Assembly (NCBI RefSeq): GCF_018139145.2
Contig: NC_059500.1
Coordinates: forward strand, 43,075,175-43,139,174
Origin: Gymnogyps californianus
Taxonomy: Eukaryota; Chordata; Aves; Accipitriformes; Cathartidae
Reading direction: 5' to 3'
DNA: 64,000 nt
The notes beneath the pieces were generated by a model. The model saw only the letters and a list, made by a program, of their open reading frames with translations. It was not told the origin of the DNA and made no database searches. Both the position numbers and the translations under genes were made by a program. Shown here one piece after another: positions 48,457 to 60,000 of the stretch. Numbering within the stretch: position 1 is the stretch's first letter; each line of letters opens with the position of its first letter.

Positions 48457-48502
48457 AACTCTGTTAATAATTATTTTAATAATAATTAACTCTGTTAATA
48501 AT
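48457..48502 (+). repeat. TAAT-rich direct repeat
   Basis: AACTCTGTTAATAAT occurs at 48457-48471 and again at 48488-48502 (31-bp period), with ATTTTAATAATAATT between the copies. It could be a small slippage duplication. It packs several TAAT homeodomain cores into 50 bp. Confidence 0.85.
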
Positions 48503-48807
48503 AATTAATTTGGCTGAGTGTAGACAATCACTGATCTCATGTTCAGATTTAAGGCAACAGTAGGTCCAACATGAATAGAGTTATCTGAGAGCATCCCCAG
48601 TGAAACCGAGAGCAAAACTGGAACAAATGTGGCTACCTAGTACAGCACCAATAATGCAGCCCCCCTTCCTCAGAAGAAATTCTAAGTAGGAAACAGCACA
48701 TACATTCAGACTTACAACAGGAAAAGGATACAACCTTGTGATGCCACTTTCATCTAAATTGAACACTATTCATCCCAGCAGAGCTCTGACATTCTGAGCT
48801 ATGCACA

Positions 48808-48892
48808 CGGGTGTGAACCTGCAGTAACCTATTTGAAATCAATGGGATAGTCCTGGATTCATGCCAGTGTAGTGGAGACAAGGATCCGGCCC
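48808..48892 (+). repeat. Old amniote interspersed-repeat relic (best copy)
   Basis: GGGTGTGAACCTGCAGTAAC, TTTGAAATCAATGGGATAG, TCCTGGATTCATGCCAGTGT and GATCCGGCCC follow the order of a repeat I know from bird and reptile sequence (GGTGTAAATCTGGAGTAAC, TGAAGTCAATGGAGTTAC, CCTGATTTACACCAGTGT, AATCTGGCCC). It is clearly homologous to that pattern, but the family name is not certain. Confidence 0.55.
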
Positions 48893-51800
48893 AGTATTTT
48901 GGCAGAAGCTCCAAATACTCCCTCTGAGATCATGCCTGGACACCAAAACCAAATCTCAGACAGAAGACTTTCATCAAGGCTTTTCAATACAAGCATGGAA
49001 ACAAGATAAAGCAAACAACCAAGATAAGTGTAAATCAGCAGAAGCCATGGTTCTACTATCCCGACCCTGCTCATAACTCTGTTGCCACCATGAAACCTGA
49101 TACTGAGGCACAATCCCAATTTCTCTTTGATTAGATAAAACTGAACTTCTGAATCCATCCTGAGAGGGCAAAAAGGAGCAAGCTTCTTCTGGGCCCACTG
49201 CTCAAGCCACCCTCATGCAAAGAGGCTTACCCACTTCTGTGAACAATCCAACAGCCTAAATACTTTTCTTCCTTAGACTGAGAAGGGAGAATGAGACTTT
49301 TATTATTCATGTGATTACACACTTGAAAGATCCTTACATATTTGGAAGATCCCATATGTAGGAAAGGAAGAAGCAGAAAGATTGAAATTTGGGACTCTAC
49401 TTCCAATCAGACAATAACAATAGCAATTTCTGCATTTACTGTAGCAATATATGTCTGTAAGAGCTACTCATTCTCAGTTTTAATTACCTGCAATAAAAGC
49501 CATAAGTGTGGCAAAAATTTAGATGGAATGTGAGCACTCAGCACCTTCCCAGAAGAGGTTGCTGTGGTTCTCAGATTTCCTCTTTTGCCTCACTGTGGCT
49601 CCACTGCCCATATTGCCCATTCCTACACTAGCACAGGTCCATTTTGCTGAAGACCTCACTCAAAAGTGACATAGATATCTCTGTTCCAGCCCATGCTCCA
49701 AAGAGAATCTGCCTGGGTTTCAGACCGACTTTTTTTGGCACTACACAAATTCCATTGCAGATTTGGATACTCTTTAACATCCTGCCTCTTCTTTTCATAG
49801 AGGATAGCCATTTCGTCCTGACATCATAAATTCTTAGTACTTTATTCAGTTCTCCAAAGACAGCAAGGAAAAGATACAAAATTGAAAACTTGTTCCAATT
49901 CTCAAGTGTATGTAGTTTTTTCAGGGCTTCCAAATAATTTACGAACATTCTTATTTTATCTCCAGACATAAAAATAACTTGGATACATTTACAAGATTAA
50001 TTTACTGCAGTTTAGCATCATTCTCAAAAATGTCTGTCGATGCCATAATTGTCTGCAGTCTGAATAACTTTGCCAGCTGGGTTACAGTGGTGTAATTAAA
50101 GTAATATCCAATGGAACAGTTATTTAAGAAATGCAAGGTACTGAGTTAATACTGATTATCAGAGAGTAAGTCTATCTAGATATCTAGGTATGTCAACAGT
50201 AATTCTTTCTGTTCTTTGCCTGATAACACACTACTGTGGGTTTGTACTAGACCATCTTAGCATATTTCTTCCATCACTTTTCATAATGTTGTTGACATCC
50301 CACTGATGAGTAGAGATGTTCAGGCAGTTTTGTCAGTCGTTAACTAATTTGCCAAAAGGTCTAATTTTGTGAGTCATCAGCCCTATTCATTGTAATGATT
50401 TGAGCAGTATTTCATTAAAATCCCTGATTGTTAAACCAATGTTAACTTCAGTTTTCCATCACAGGTGAATGCAACAAATTTATTATTTGCAAAGAAATAT
50501 CATGTTTGCCTCTAGCCTGCAGACCAAGTCACACACGAAACATGATAGTAGTAGCAGAAGGAACAGAAGAATCACAACCCAACACCAGGCTGACAGAGAG
50601 AATAAGAGACCTCCCATTTCCCAGCAGAGAATTCATTTGATAATCCATAAAGAGCAAAAATTCACAGTTGTGTCCTCCATGTCTTGTGTATACAAGTCAG
50701 CCAGCATATACACATGCTGTAAAATGTTGATTACAGATTTGTAATCATTCATTAAGTTTGATCTCCTTTAACATCAGCTGTTCTGGATTAGTTCTCTTTA
50801 ATAAGTAATTACCAGGAAGAAACTCTTTTTTTCAATCCTTCCTACTACAAACATCAGACAACATATCCAAAAGCATTTCAGTGATGAGATCCAGGTGAAC
50901 TCCTGCAAGCAACGGTCCCCATCTTGTTATTCTGAACTCCCAATAATGTAAACGTAGCAGTGAGTAGGAGTCCTGGCACTTCTTAAATATTCTGGGACAA
51001 ACATAATCAGAACCAAGAGGGACTGATGAACTTAACTCCTTCTTGCTCTTCGCATTTTTTATTTCAAAATACCTTTAGCACTAACAATAATATTCAAGGA
51101 AATGTTACCAAAGTAGAAGAGGAAATATTTTTGTCAGTGATGGTGATAGAGACATAAACAGGAAAGTGCTGAGAAGTTGCCCTACACTGTAACTCCGTGC
51201 TATAGGCTAACTCCACAAGTGTATCTTGCTTCTAATGTGTATCTTCTTCAGGTGAGAACTGCCCACAAAGCTGCCTTGAATAATTAGGAAAAGACTCCAG
51301 TCAACATCAGCCCTCCTGAAGGCTTAGCAAGGAGACCCAGGGGAATATTGTAGAGAGTCATACTTTAGAAGTGTAATCATTTCCCATTTGGAGCATGAAC
51401 TTTGTCCATGGGGCAGACAAAACAGCCCAGGAAAGCTAGAGAATAAGCCATTTAAGATGAAGTTTTCTTTTTCTCATTATATCGTTCTCCGAGGGGCTTT
51501 TAAGAATAAAAAGTGCCACAGTGAGAGCTTCTGTGAGAGGATTGAAAGGAAATTCACAGGAACACTCTAAAGCAGCTTTCCAAAGACTCCATATTCAAAC
51601 TAGAAATATGTCCCTGGGACCCAACATGAGTGAGAACTCATGGGGACTGAAAGTCTTGTCCTAACAGCTCTTGTCGATGTGAACAGGGAACCTGCCGCAG
51701 TGTGGGTCTAGTGGTGAAGTCATCACACAGGAACTACGAAGCAGAAGCTGATCTATAGCTAAGGGGAGAAATATTTTACTGATCATCGCTGGCTCCTCTG

Positions 51801-52790
51801 GAGGAGGTTTCCAGGAGAGTGGTGTGGTAGAGCTTCTCTGACTTGCCCAAAGCAAAAAGGATTTGCCCAACAGCAAAGGAATACGTGATCAGGTGCAGGG
51901 AAGGCAAGGTGGCAAAAATGTAATTGCAATGTACACAGACTTTCTCTATGGGCAATACATCTTCAGTCACAGTTCTCAGCTGAGCAGAATATGATTTACC
52001 AGTTAGTAGAGTGGGTTGCTTCTACAAACCTTGTAGATATTCCATCAACAAGATACAAATCAACGTCTCTTTACAGTATTCAGATAATAAAAAAAATTAA
52101 AAGATAATACTTGCTAGCATTAGAAACAAGCAACACCCATCCAAAACAAAGAACACACACTGTTTACAGCTCCCAAAGCTGAAGGATTTTTTTTTTTCTG
52201 TTGTTCACAAGAACAGTCGTTCAACGGAACTATACGAAATACTTTTCAAACTACCAGCCATCACTTCTTTTCATGTTTTCTGTCCACTAAGATGTCTAAA
52301 GAAAATCAGGACAATGGTACTCTTAAAAATCAGGTTAATTTAGGACATTTGTAGGAGATTAAGTAAGAGATTAATACAAAACCCCAAAATGGCTTGTGTG
52401 TCTGATCTGCTTAGAAAGTAACTGGTCTGTGATAGTATCTGTCTAACCTTATATTTTGCACACCACCAATTACCTTACTTCTGATTAACAAGTAATAAAT
52501 AATTATGTTATTTAATGCTATAAATTAGCACATTAATAACTGTAATAGTAATGTTAGGACTGAATCCATGTATTAATAGTAAATTACTGCCTCTTTCTCA
52601 AATTCTTTTCCCAAACTAAATGAAAAACATTCTGAATTCAGGAAAGAGCTGCAAGAAATAGGATAAAAGATATCTGAAAGCAAGGCATAGAGAGCTGCTC
52701 CACACACAAAACCTTTCCTGATGCTTGTTGTTTCTTTGGTTTTCTTTAGTTGACTGGAGATGAGCCAGCCAGGAAGAATAAAATACTTAC
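48893..52790. other. Long non-coding stretch, nothing recognised
   Basis: Frames up to 113 codons on both strands have no recognisable content. A TCTAGATATCTAG-type palindromic patch lies near 50174-50187. No repeat family is recognised. Confidence 0.6.
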
Positions 52791-52892
52791 GAGAGAGAGA
52801 GAGAGAGAAATTGTCAGTGCACATCGGGTTGTATGTGTGTGCCTCTGTGTGTGCACGTGTGCGCGCACAGTGTGTGTGTGTGTGTGTGTGTA
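52791..52892. repeat. (GA)n followed by Z-DNA-prone (TG)n with GCGCGC core
   Basis: (GA)n occupies about 52791-52809. Strict purine-pyrimidine alternation runs 52846-52869 (TGTGTGTGCACGTG, TGCGCGCACA) and, after one phase flip, 52870-52892 (GT repeat). The 38472-38511 run has the same GCGCGC core, though the two need not be related. Confidence 0.9.
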
Positions 52893-53200
52893 ATAACTGA
52901 GGCTCCATTCCAGTCAGCAGAACCTGAATTTCAGCCTAAACTTTGGGTATCAGATGATCGTCGTAATGATTCCTGCTGCCACTTTGTTCTCCATGGCAAA
53001 GCATGCGAAGCATCTGCAGCCGAGCTGAAATTAGCCCTATCCTGATGTCCCTCTCTAAATGTTTCCCCGTTATCTCCCACTTGTCTTGATAGCTAATACA
53101 GTTCCTACAGCTGCTATATCATATTAGGTCAGAGCGATGAAAACGAATGCCATTTTCTTGATGGCTTATGCAGAATTGTTGTAATTTGAATCAAGTCTCC
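52893..53200. promoter_or_regulatory. Candidate conserved non-coding element
   Basis: Non-repetitive sequence with retained CpGs (GATCGTCGTAATGATT, GCATGCGAAGC, CAGCCGAGC, AGAGCGATGAAAACGAATGCC) and a CCGTTATCTCC GATA-type word. Constraint is suspected from composition only. Confidence 0.28.
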
Positions 53201-53419
53201 CTAGCCTCTTTCTTTCTTTCTCTCCTATTTTTTCTGCCCCTTGTACTGAATATATTGGGGACCCGGCGAGCTGCCATTCTAACTGCACATTAGAAATGGT
53301 AGAGTTTTCCTCTATCTGATTCTCTAAAATGAGTTCACCAAAAGGTGCAGACCCAGCACATTTGTGGTTTTTCCTATAAATTACTTTAACACTGTGTCCA
53401 ATCATATATATAATTTCAG

Positions 53420-53790
53420 ATTTTCAATTTCAACTCACTGCTGTGTCAGCACAGACTCCACTGATATGTCTAACGTATTTAGCTTAAAATGAAACGGATG
53501 GCATTTCATTACCAGGAAGATAATATTTTTGAATATGTTTGCTGCATGGCAGGATCCATCATTATTCTGCCATTTTATGTTCGGAGTGCGTAATAGCTTT
53601 TTAATGCTTTGATGTATTTTATTTATATATGTAATATTTTTCTAATATCATGGGGTGGTTTAACTCATTGGATGCATTATAATATCTTAATTGAATGCTT
53701 TTAAATATTAGTTAGGTGGGAAAGGCTTAACAAATTGCCAATATTTTGTTTGAAATTTAATAGAGAGTCATTGAAACACCGAAAACCCCA
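53420..53790. promoter_or_regulatory. Candidate conserved non-coding element, AT-rich
   Basis: AT-rich but without microsatellite structure. It contains CTAACGTATTTAGC, GGCATTTCATTACC, CGGAGTGCGTAATAGC and TGGATGCATTATAATATC. The mix of TAAT cores with isolated CpGs resembles vertebrate developmental enhancers. It ends just upstream of the exon-like segment at 53823-53913. Confidence 0.28.
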
Positions 53791-53822
53791 TCTAATTCTC
53801 ACTCCTTCCCATTGCTCCTCAG

Positions 53823-53913
53823 CTCCCTCTGACACTCAAAACACTTTGAAAGGAAAAAAAAGGGGAAAGAAAATCTCACAGTCCCCTGAGACACTCAAGC
53901 TGTCAGCATGAAG
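53823..53913 (+). other. Exon-like segment, 91 bp, best splice signals in the window (hypothetical)
   Basis: The upstream sequence has a branch-point-like TCTAAT about 30 bases before a clean pyrimidine tract ending CCATTGCTCCTCAG. The donor is AGCATGAAG|GTAAGTAAC, a near-perfect consensus. All three frames contain a stop, so an internal coding exon is unlikely. An ATG at 53908-53910 has A at -3 and would put Met-Lys just before the donor, as in a 5' exon ending soon after a start codon. A second acceptor/donor-like pair (54111-54172, donor GTAAGT at 54173) follows within 200 bp. A non-coding RNA exon is the simplest reading if it is real. Confidence 0.3.
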
Positions 53914-55911
53914 GTAAGTAACACAGGAAATCTTGAATGTGCCCAACTGTGAATGACAGAAGCCCTCTTATTGGAGGAAGCTTCTGACAGGCCTGAAATC
54001 CTTAATACCTGGTTTCTCAGTCCTTTGACCAAAGTCATGGAATTTTAAAACTACTAAGAATTTCTTCAAAGTTGGTTTTGGTGGGGGTTTGGGTTTTTTT
54101 TTCTTGCAAGGAAATGATACTACTTACGTACATTAGTGTAATGCCACAGCTAAAAGCATTCTGAGTGAACAGGTAAGTATTAAAGGGCATTTCTTGATAT
54201 TAGCAGCAAATGCTAAAATGAGCCGTGCTAACTGCTCCTTGCACTGGACTAGTTCTGTTGTTGTGCGCCGCATGCAATTGAATAAGAATGCTCTTTACTT
54301 AAATGAAAGTTGTCATATGACAGTGTGTGATGTTAACTATGACCTTCTACATCCAATTTTTTAAATTATCATGTTCTTTTTGCCTTTTCCTTTTAAAACA
54401 GCTATAGCCACTCATTTTTCCAATAGTTTCTGTTTGTTCACAAAAGAGACCCATTCCCCAGATGAACAGATTTATATTGTGGAAAGCATCATTTTCCCTA
54501 AGCTATTTCAGCTGCACTCTTCAGAAGAGGAGGAAATGCATTGCTATCCTTCTTATAGCAGGATCAAGATACAAATAAGTTAAAGTCAACCTTCTCAAGT
54601 AGGGCTGCTTAAAATGAAGTGCTTAAATTTTGTATGAATTTATGTTTTTCAGAGGTGCCAAATGTCTTTTAATCCTCTTGAAGCTGGCTATACATTCCTG
54701 AAAATCAGAATACATCTTTAGATGTCTAAATATGGAGCTAGTGACCTGTCTTTGCATTTTGTGGCCAAAAGCACTAGTCATCAAGGGTAGTCAGGCATTT
54801 AAGCTGTGTTGAAACATGAAAGCATTTGAGACCCAAATATTTTGCCAGATCTGATTTTGGCCATGAGGTGGTTAGTAGCAGACATCAAGAGACAGCATTT
54901 TATTTTATCTTGTTTTACTGCTTGCTCAGACAGGCAGAATATCAAGTTTATTTTTAGGGAAAGTGACAATTTTTATAGGGACTAACTGATTTTAAATAAC
55001 TAGCAGAAATACTTAAGATGGGAGGTGGGAGGAAGAAGAATAAAAAAAATGTAAAATTAATAATTCACAGGAAGAAGAGACTGAAAATTATAATAACATG
55101 TTGTTTGTTGGTCTAGTAGGAATTTGTGCTGAAAAATGAGAATATCAAAGGAGCTCTATGCTTCCTTAGCAAAAGATATTGGAAAATAAAATTTATTCTA
55201 GATAAGTCTTTTTAATTTATTGTTGCGGTTTAATTTCTTCTTTTAAGTTTTTCCCTGTGTGACAGACCACAACAATAATTCATATCTAAAATATAACAGA
55301 TAGCTTTATAACAGCTCCTTCCCATATCTTCCCAAATAGCTGGATTATCAAGGTTACAGGTGCAACCCTCTTTCTCCACCATTCACAACATGCTTTCCCC
55401 TTCTCCATCATCCAGTACAACACTTTAAACTAGATTTTTCAAGCGAATTTTCTATGTACAGGTATCCAAGTATGTAGTAGCAAATAGATTCAGGGAAGTT
55501 AGTGTGAAGACACCCATTTCCCACATTATTCACCTGTATATGTTTTCCAAATATTATTCAGGAAATCTCCTGCTGATGGGGCTTTTGCAGTTACTTTCTG
55601 CCTGAAGATTACACAAGTGACAGACACCACCAGCTGCAATGCCAATGTTAAGGCCAAAACATTAGAGTAAAAGTCTCCGGGTTTTCTAGGTTAGCATACA
55701 TAAATGGGGACCAAGTCAGAGCCTCCTCAACAATTAACATCTGCAAGGAGACAACTGTCTGATTCTAGATTCAGGCTCCACTCTCCTTAGTAAATTTGGA
55801 AGACAGTCCAAATTTTTTGAAGGCCAAGGTTTTGCCTTCAAAACCAGTCTCACGGAGTAGTTGAATTTTGATGCAGCGGTGGGGTTTTTTACTGCCTGGT
55901 GCACACTTTCA
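53914..55911. other. AT-rich non-coding stretch
   Basis: Contains the secondary exon-like pair at 54111-54172, preceded by GGTTTTTTTTTCTTGCAAG. All frames are closed. Otherwise nothing is recognised. Confidence 0.55.
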
Positions 55912-55998
55912 CATCTTTGATCTGTACCTCAGTTTCTCCATTGCAAGCTAATGGTAAAAATGCTTACTCACTGGAATTGTGAGTCACACAAACTCAAA
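55912..55998 (+). repeat. MIR-like SINE relic
   Basis: GATCTGTACCTCAGTTTCTC, CAAGCTAATGGTAAAAATGC and TTACTCACTGGAATTGTGAG follow the MIR order (CTCTGTGCCTCAGTTTCC, CTGTAAAATGGGGATAATA, CTTACCTCACAGGGTTGTTGTGAG). The plus-strand orientation and the order of blocks are both right. Confidence 0.6.
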
Positions 55999-56140
55999 GA
56001 TTAGTTATCTTGGCACCCTTCAAGTGAATTAACCCCACAGCACATCCATCTCTGAACATAAGGCAGTGCCTCATTGAAGTAACCCAGCCCTGAAACTGAA
56101 TGTATTCAACTACATGTATCTTTGTTTAGAAGCTACCCTC

Positions 56141-56277
56141 AATTAGAAGCTGCTCTCCTTTACTAGCTGTACCATTACCCTGCAAGCCTCCAGGGAAACT
56201 AATTAAACTTAATAGAAGCTGCACTCCATTTAAAGCTGTAGAGAAAATTAATTAAATATTGCAGGAACCCTGGACTT
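56141..56277 (+). repeat. Imperfect tandem duplication with TAATTA motifs
   Basis: The first about 32 bases of 56141-56210 (AATTAGAAGCTGCTCTCC, TTTACTAGCTGTA) align with the start of 56211-56277 (AATAGAAGCTGCACTCC, ATTTAAAGCTGTA). Each copy also has a downstream CTAATTAA or TTAATTAA word. A third AGAAGCT lies at 56129. An exact octamer ATGCAAAT follows at 56298-56305. This may be an old internal duplication inside a regulatory element. Conservation is untested. Confidence 0.5.
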
Positions 56278-56987
56278 GAAATGAAGATGTATGGGAAATG
56301 CAAATCAAGCCACACATCCCAGCATCTTTCCCAAATCATTTTAACCCTTCGGTAGAGTGTTGTCCCATGTACATGTACTGTATGCTAACACTGGAAGAAA
56401 TGCAATGTATCCCAGAAAATTATTGTAAAAATTCTGCAAGTTCTGTTATTCTTTAAATTGGAACTTCATATAAAAGCAAAATTTTAAACTGACTTATCAA
56501 AAGGCAACGTGCTGATCCAGCAATAAAATATGGCCATCCTTAATTATTTTTTATATTATGTTGAGCATATAGTTTGTCCCACATTCTGAAAGGGATTTGG
56601 CTGGAATTACAGCCTTGCTCTGGGCCTGTGTCCATCCATCAAAAAGAGGTTGCTTAGCTGATCTGCATTTATGTATCTTAGGTCAGAGCCTTCCTCAACA
56701 GCTGAGGAGGTGTGGGACTATGTGTGCAGAAACATCTAGTCTCATACTGAATTAAAAGCACGTTTTCTAAGATTTTTTTCTTACAAATAGCACAAAGTGA
56801 TGATTATGCCCGTTGGTAAAAATTCTGATATAATTAGTGCCTTCTTACACTCTTCATTTCGATTTCACGACAGGACTGAGCTGAGTTAGTGAGGAAAACA
56901 CACAGGGTAATAGACTGTTTTGCCAAAACATCATTTCCAGGCACTGAGTTCCTGAACATATCATGTGGTTTCATTATGGCTGTGCAA

Positions 56988-57075
56988 CATAGAATAGAAT
57001 AGAATAGAATAGAATAGAATAGAATAGAATAGTTCAGTTGGAAGGGACCTACAACAATCATCTAGACCAACTGTA
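56988..57075 (-). mobile_element. CR1 LINE 3' end with expanded ATTCT array
   Basis: One CATAGAAT unit (ATTCTATG on the minus strand, the CR1 terminal 8-mer) is followed by a perfect pentamer array (AGAAT)8 at 56991-57030. Next comes AGTTCAGTTGGAAGGGACC, TACAACAATCATCTAGACC and AACTG, as in avian CR1 3' ends. Homology fades by about 57075. The pentamer array has replaced the usual 8-bp terminal repeat. On the minus strand it is (ATTCT)n. No coding remnant is present. Confidence 0.85.
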
Positions 57076-60000
57076 GTCAAACAGCTACCTTAAAGAAAAA
57101 ATTAAGCACTGTCTAAGGTGAGGTGAATACACTTGTGGATTACAGCAATCCTAGTCCTGCATCTGCAGACAAACTGCAGATGTGGCCAAGGTCACCTGTC
57201 ACACCTCTCTGACACTTCTGGTGCTCACTAAGGTGACCATCCTGAGGATTAGTCAAATTGGACCCTGAATACTCCAGGAGTTAGGAAAGTATAAAACCTG
57301 CTAATTCTCAAGTACCAGACAAGAATAAAATAAGACAACTACGAATAGTGTATGAAAAAAATTTAAGTAATCAAAATAATAATATAGGAACTAGGATGCT
57401 TCTTTCATATTTTTCAAGCTGCTGAGCAGAACATGGTGCTGGAACCTTTTGCCCAGTTTCATCAAAATAAGTTTCAGTGATTAATTTGTTTGCATCCGTC
57501 CACCTATATTTTAGTTTGCCAAAGAGCAAGCAGTATAGTAATATATTCTCTCCACCTTTTTTCATGAAGTTGCTGACAATCACTTGTTTTCACACAACTT
57601 TGTAATCTAGGATGAGTTGAGCTAATTCAAGCCTTTCAAATTTCATACTGTAGGATTAGACCAATGACCCATGACTGAAAGAATTCCCATTCCCTTTCCC
57701 ATTCCCACCATGCCCTAAGCCATCTCCCTTTTAGGCAATTTTTAAAACAAAACGCATTGTTCTTACCAAAAGTACACTCTGATTGCTGGCTTGTATGAAG
57801 AAGACAAAGCAGAGAAAATAATCTGGCAGGAACTTCCCATACTTCTAAGAATATCTTAATTTTTTGGTTTGGATTTTTAAAAACAGAATGAGATTAGGCA
57901 GGAAACTATACATACAGTTTTATGTTTACAGCTGAATGCTTCTTTATTGCATTTTTGCCCACAGATGAGATTCTGGTATCCAAACCATTGAGCAGACCAG
58001 GGTTCTGGTAGTTTGTGGCAAAGCAACAACTGAACAAATGTAAATCTACGAGAAGCCATTGTGAAACAGATTTTTAAGGGACAGCCCCAGCTGTGAAACA
58101 AACTCCCATAAAAACTAAAGGTCATCCCAAATCTCTGCATTTTCCACTCTAAGTGAAAAACATATTTAATCTGCCTTCTTCCACATAAATGTATAGCTGA
58201 ATGCACTTTAAAAAGAAAGAAAAACAAGAAACTACACTGCCCTAACAGTTCTCTTCCTAGAGGGAGAAAGACCAAGAGAAAGAGCATGGATTAGTTATAA
58301 CACATAATGTGCAACACATATTTGTCAACATTCAAAGCAATAGGGATTATACAGTCAGTATAACCAGAGAGAAAAGAAGCAAAGAGAAAAGAATTACAAC
58401 TATCAGCTTCTGAAAGAGGTTTTGAAATGTTTGCCTTAATAAACAGACATATTTTATGGACATCACATTAGTGGTTATCAGCATAAATTATGTTATACTT
58501 TTTAAGAGCCAACTCTTTTAGTCTCTTAGCAGTTTAGCACTGTGTAATTCTGGTGACCTCATTCAATTTTTGTTTTATAATGAAGTAACTGTTTGAAATT
58601 GGGCCGATAATTTGACTTACTTTTAACCTGTGAAAAGTTTGTTAGCTAATGCACAATGTTTTCATACAGCCTAAGCACATCAGTTGCTCATGTGCTATTA
58701 GACCATTTTAGATATTCATACCAACACATTCAGACCAGAAACTTACTACCCAGAGCAAAAACGTTACCCTCCTTCAGCTAGGAACTCTAATTACTAGTCT
58801 CCAAGATTCTTCTGTTAAATCAAATTATATAATAAAGATTGTAATATTTCCAAAGTAAAACATGGGCTTTGGAGAATAAAGTGTAAAGATCTCCATAGCA
58901 TCTTTATTTGATATTTATCCATTAGTATAAAGATGGGAAATACTCCAAGCACACTCCAAGACACAGAGGTTTGAATCCAATTTATACAAAGATGCCTTCA
59001 TCTTTCTAAGACTATACTAAGGGACCTGAAAAAGGTGAACATGCCAGGTTTAAGGCCTCTTTATATTGTACTAATAGTGATATCAACTTCTTTGGCAAAT
59101 GTGTGTGAGGCTCCTAATTCTTTTAACTGAAAGGAACTAACGAGGTCACAATGTATTAAACCATGGATGAGTCTGAAGAAGTACCTTTAAAACCACCCCC
59201 TTAGCAGTTTTTTATGATAAGCCATAGAAGTAGTGCATGATTTTTTATCACTGTTCTTTAACGGCCACAGTGCTAGTCCCCCATGTGGAATTACTGTAAT
59301 GTTGCAAAGTTCATAATTTAGTCATTCATGGATTTGCTATAAAATTCATACATTTGTTAGCTGGATTTTGTCCTGAATTATATGTCTGGAAGTCACTAAA
59401 TTTGAAATGACCTCAACCAGAGGCAGTTCTTAGTACTGACTTATTCATACCAGCTATTACAAAAGGTGGAACAATCACCTCTCCTGTTTGCATGCACTGC
59501 TGGATCTACTTAAGGAAATAGTGCTGGGTGTATCCCGACTCCACAGAACACTGCTGTGCACCTGTGTAGCGATATATCAAGAAGAGGATTTTCTTTTCTT
59601 TGACAACAGATCTTGATACCTTGCAGTGGACTATTCTGCAGTACACACTGGCGTTCTTTTAGACTTGTATTGTAGGAAATATATAATATTCCAATTTATC
59701 ATCTGCTCTGTCCGTATCTTGCCCTCCTCACAAAAAAATTCTCTTTCTGTCTATGGCTGGCTAAAATGTTGTCCTCCCTCCTATGCACTCAGATAACAAC
59801 CAGTCCACACATTCGTGGTTTCCTTGTTTGACAACCACAGTTGAAACAGCAGTAGTCTTGAAAAGCTCTATCTGATTGAAAACACAACAGCTTCATGCCA
59901 AGCAGAACAGAGTGACTTGCGTCACTTGGAGCCCTCAGCCTACAAGAATTAAAAACCTTCCTGTACATGGAGGCTCAGACTTGAAGTTCTGTTCCTAATT

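Noticed and set aside
57877..58287. 136-codon minus-strand frame starting with a hydrophobic patch
   Set aside because: Phe/Leu-rich N-termini are common in chance frames of AT-rich DNA. There is no cleavage-site pattern, domain or transcript signal.
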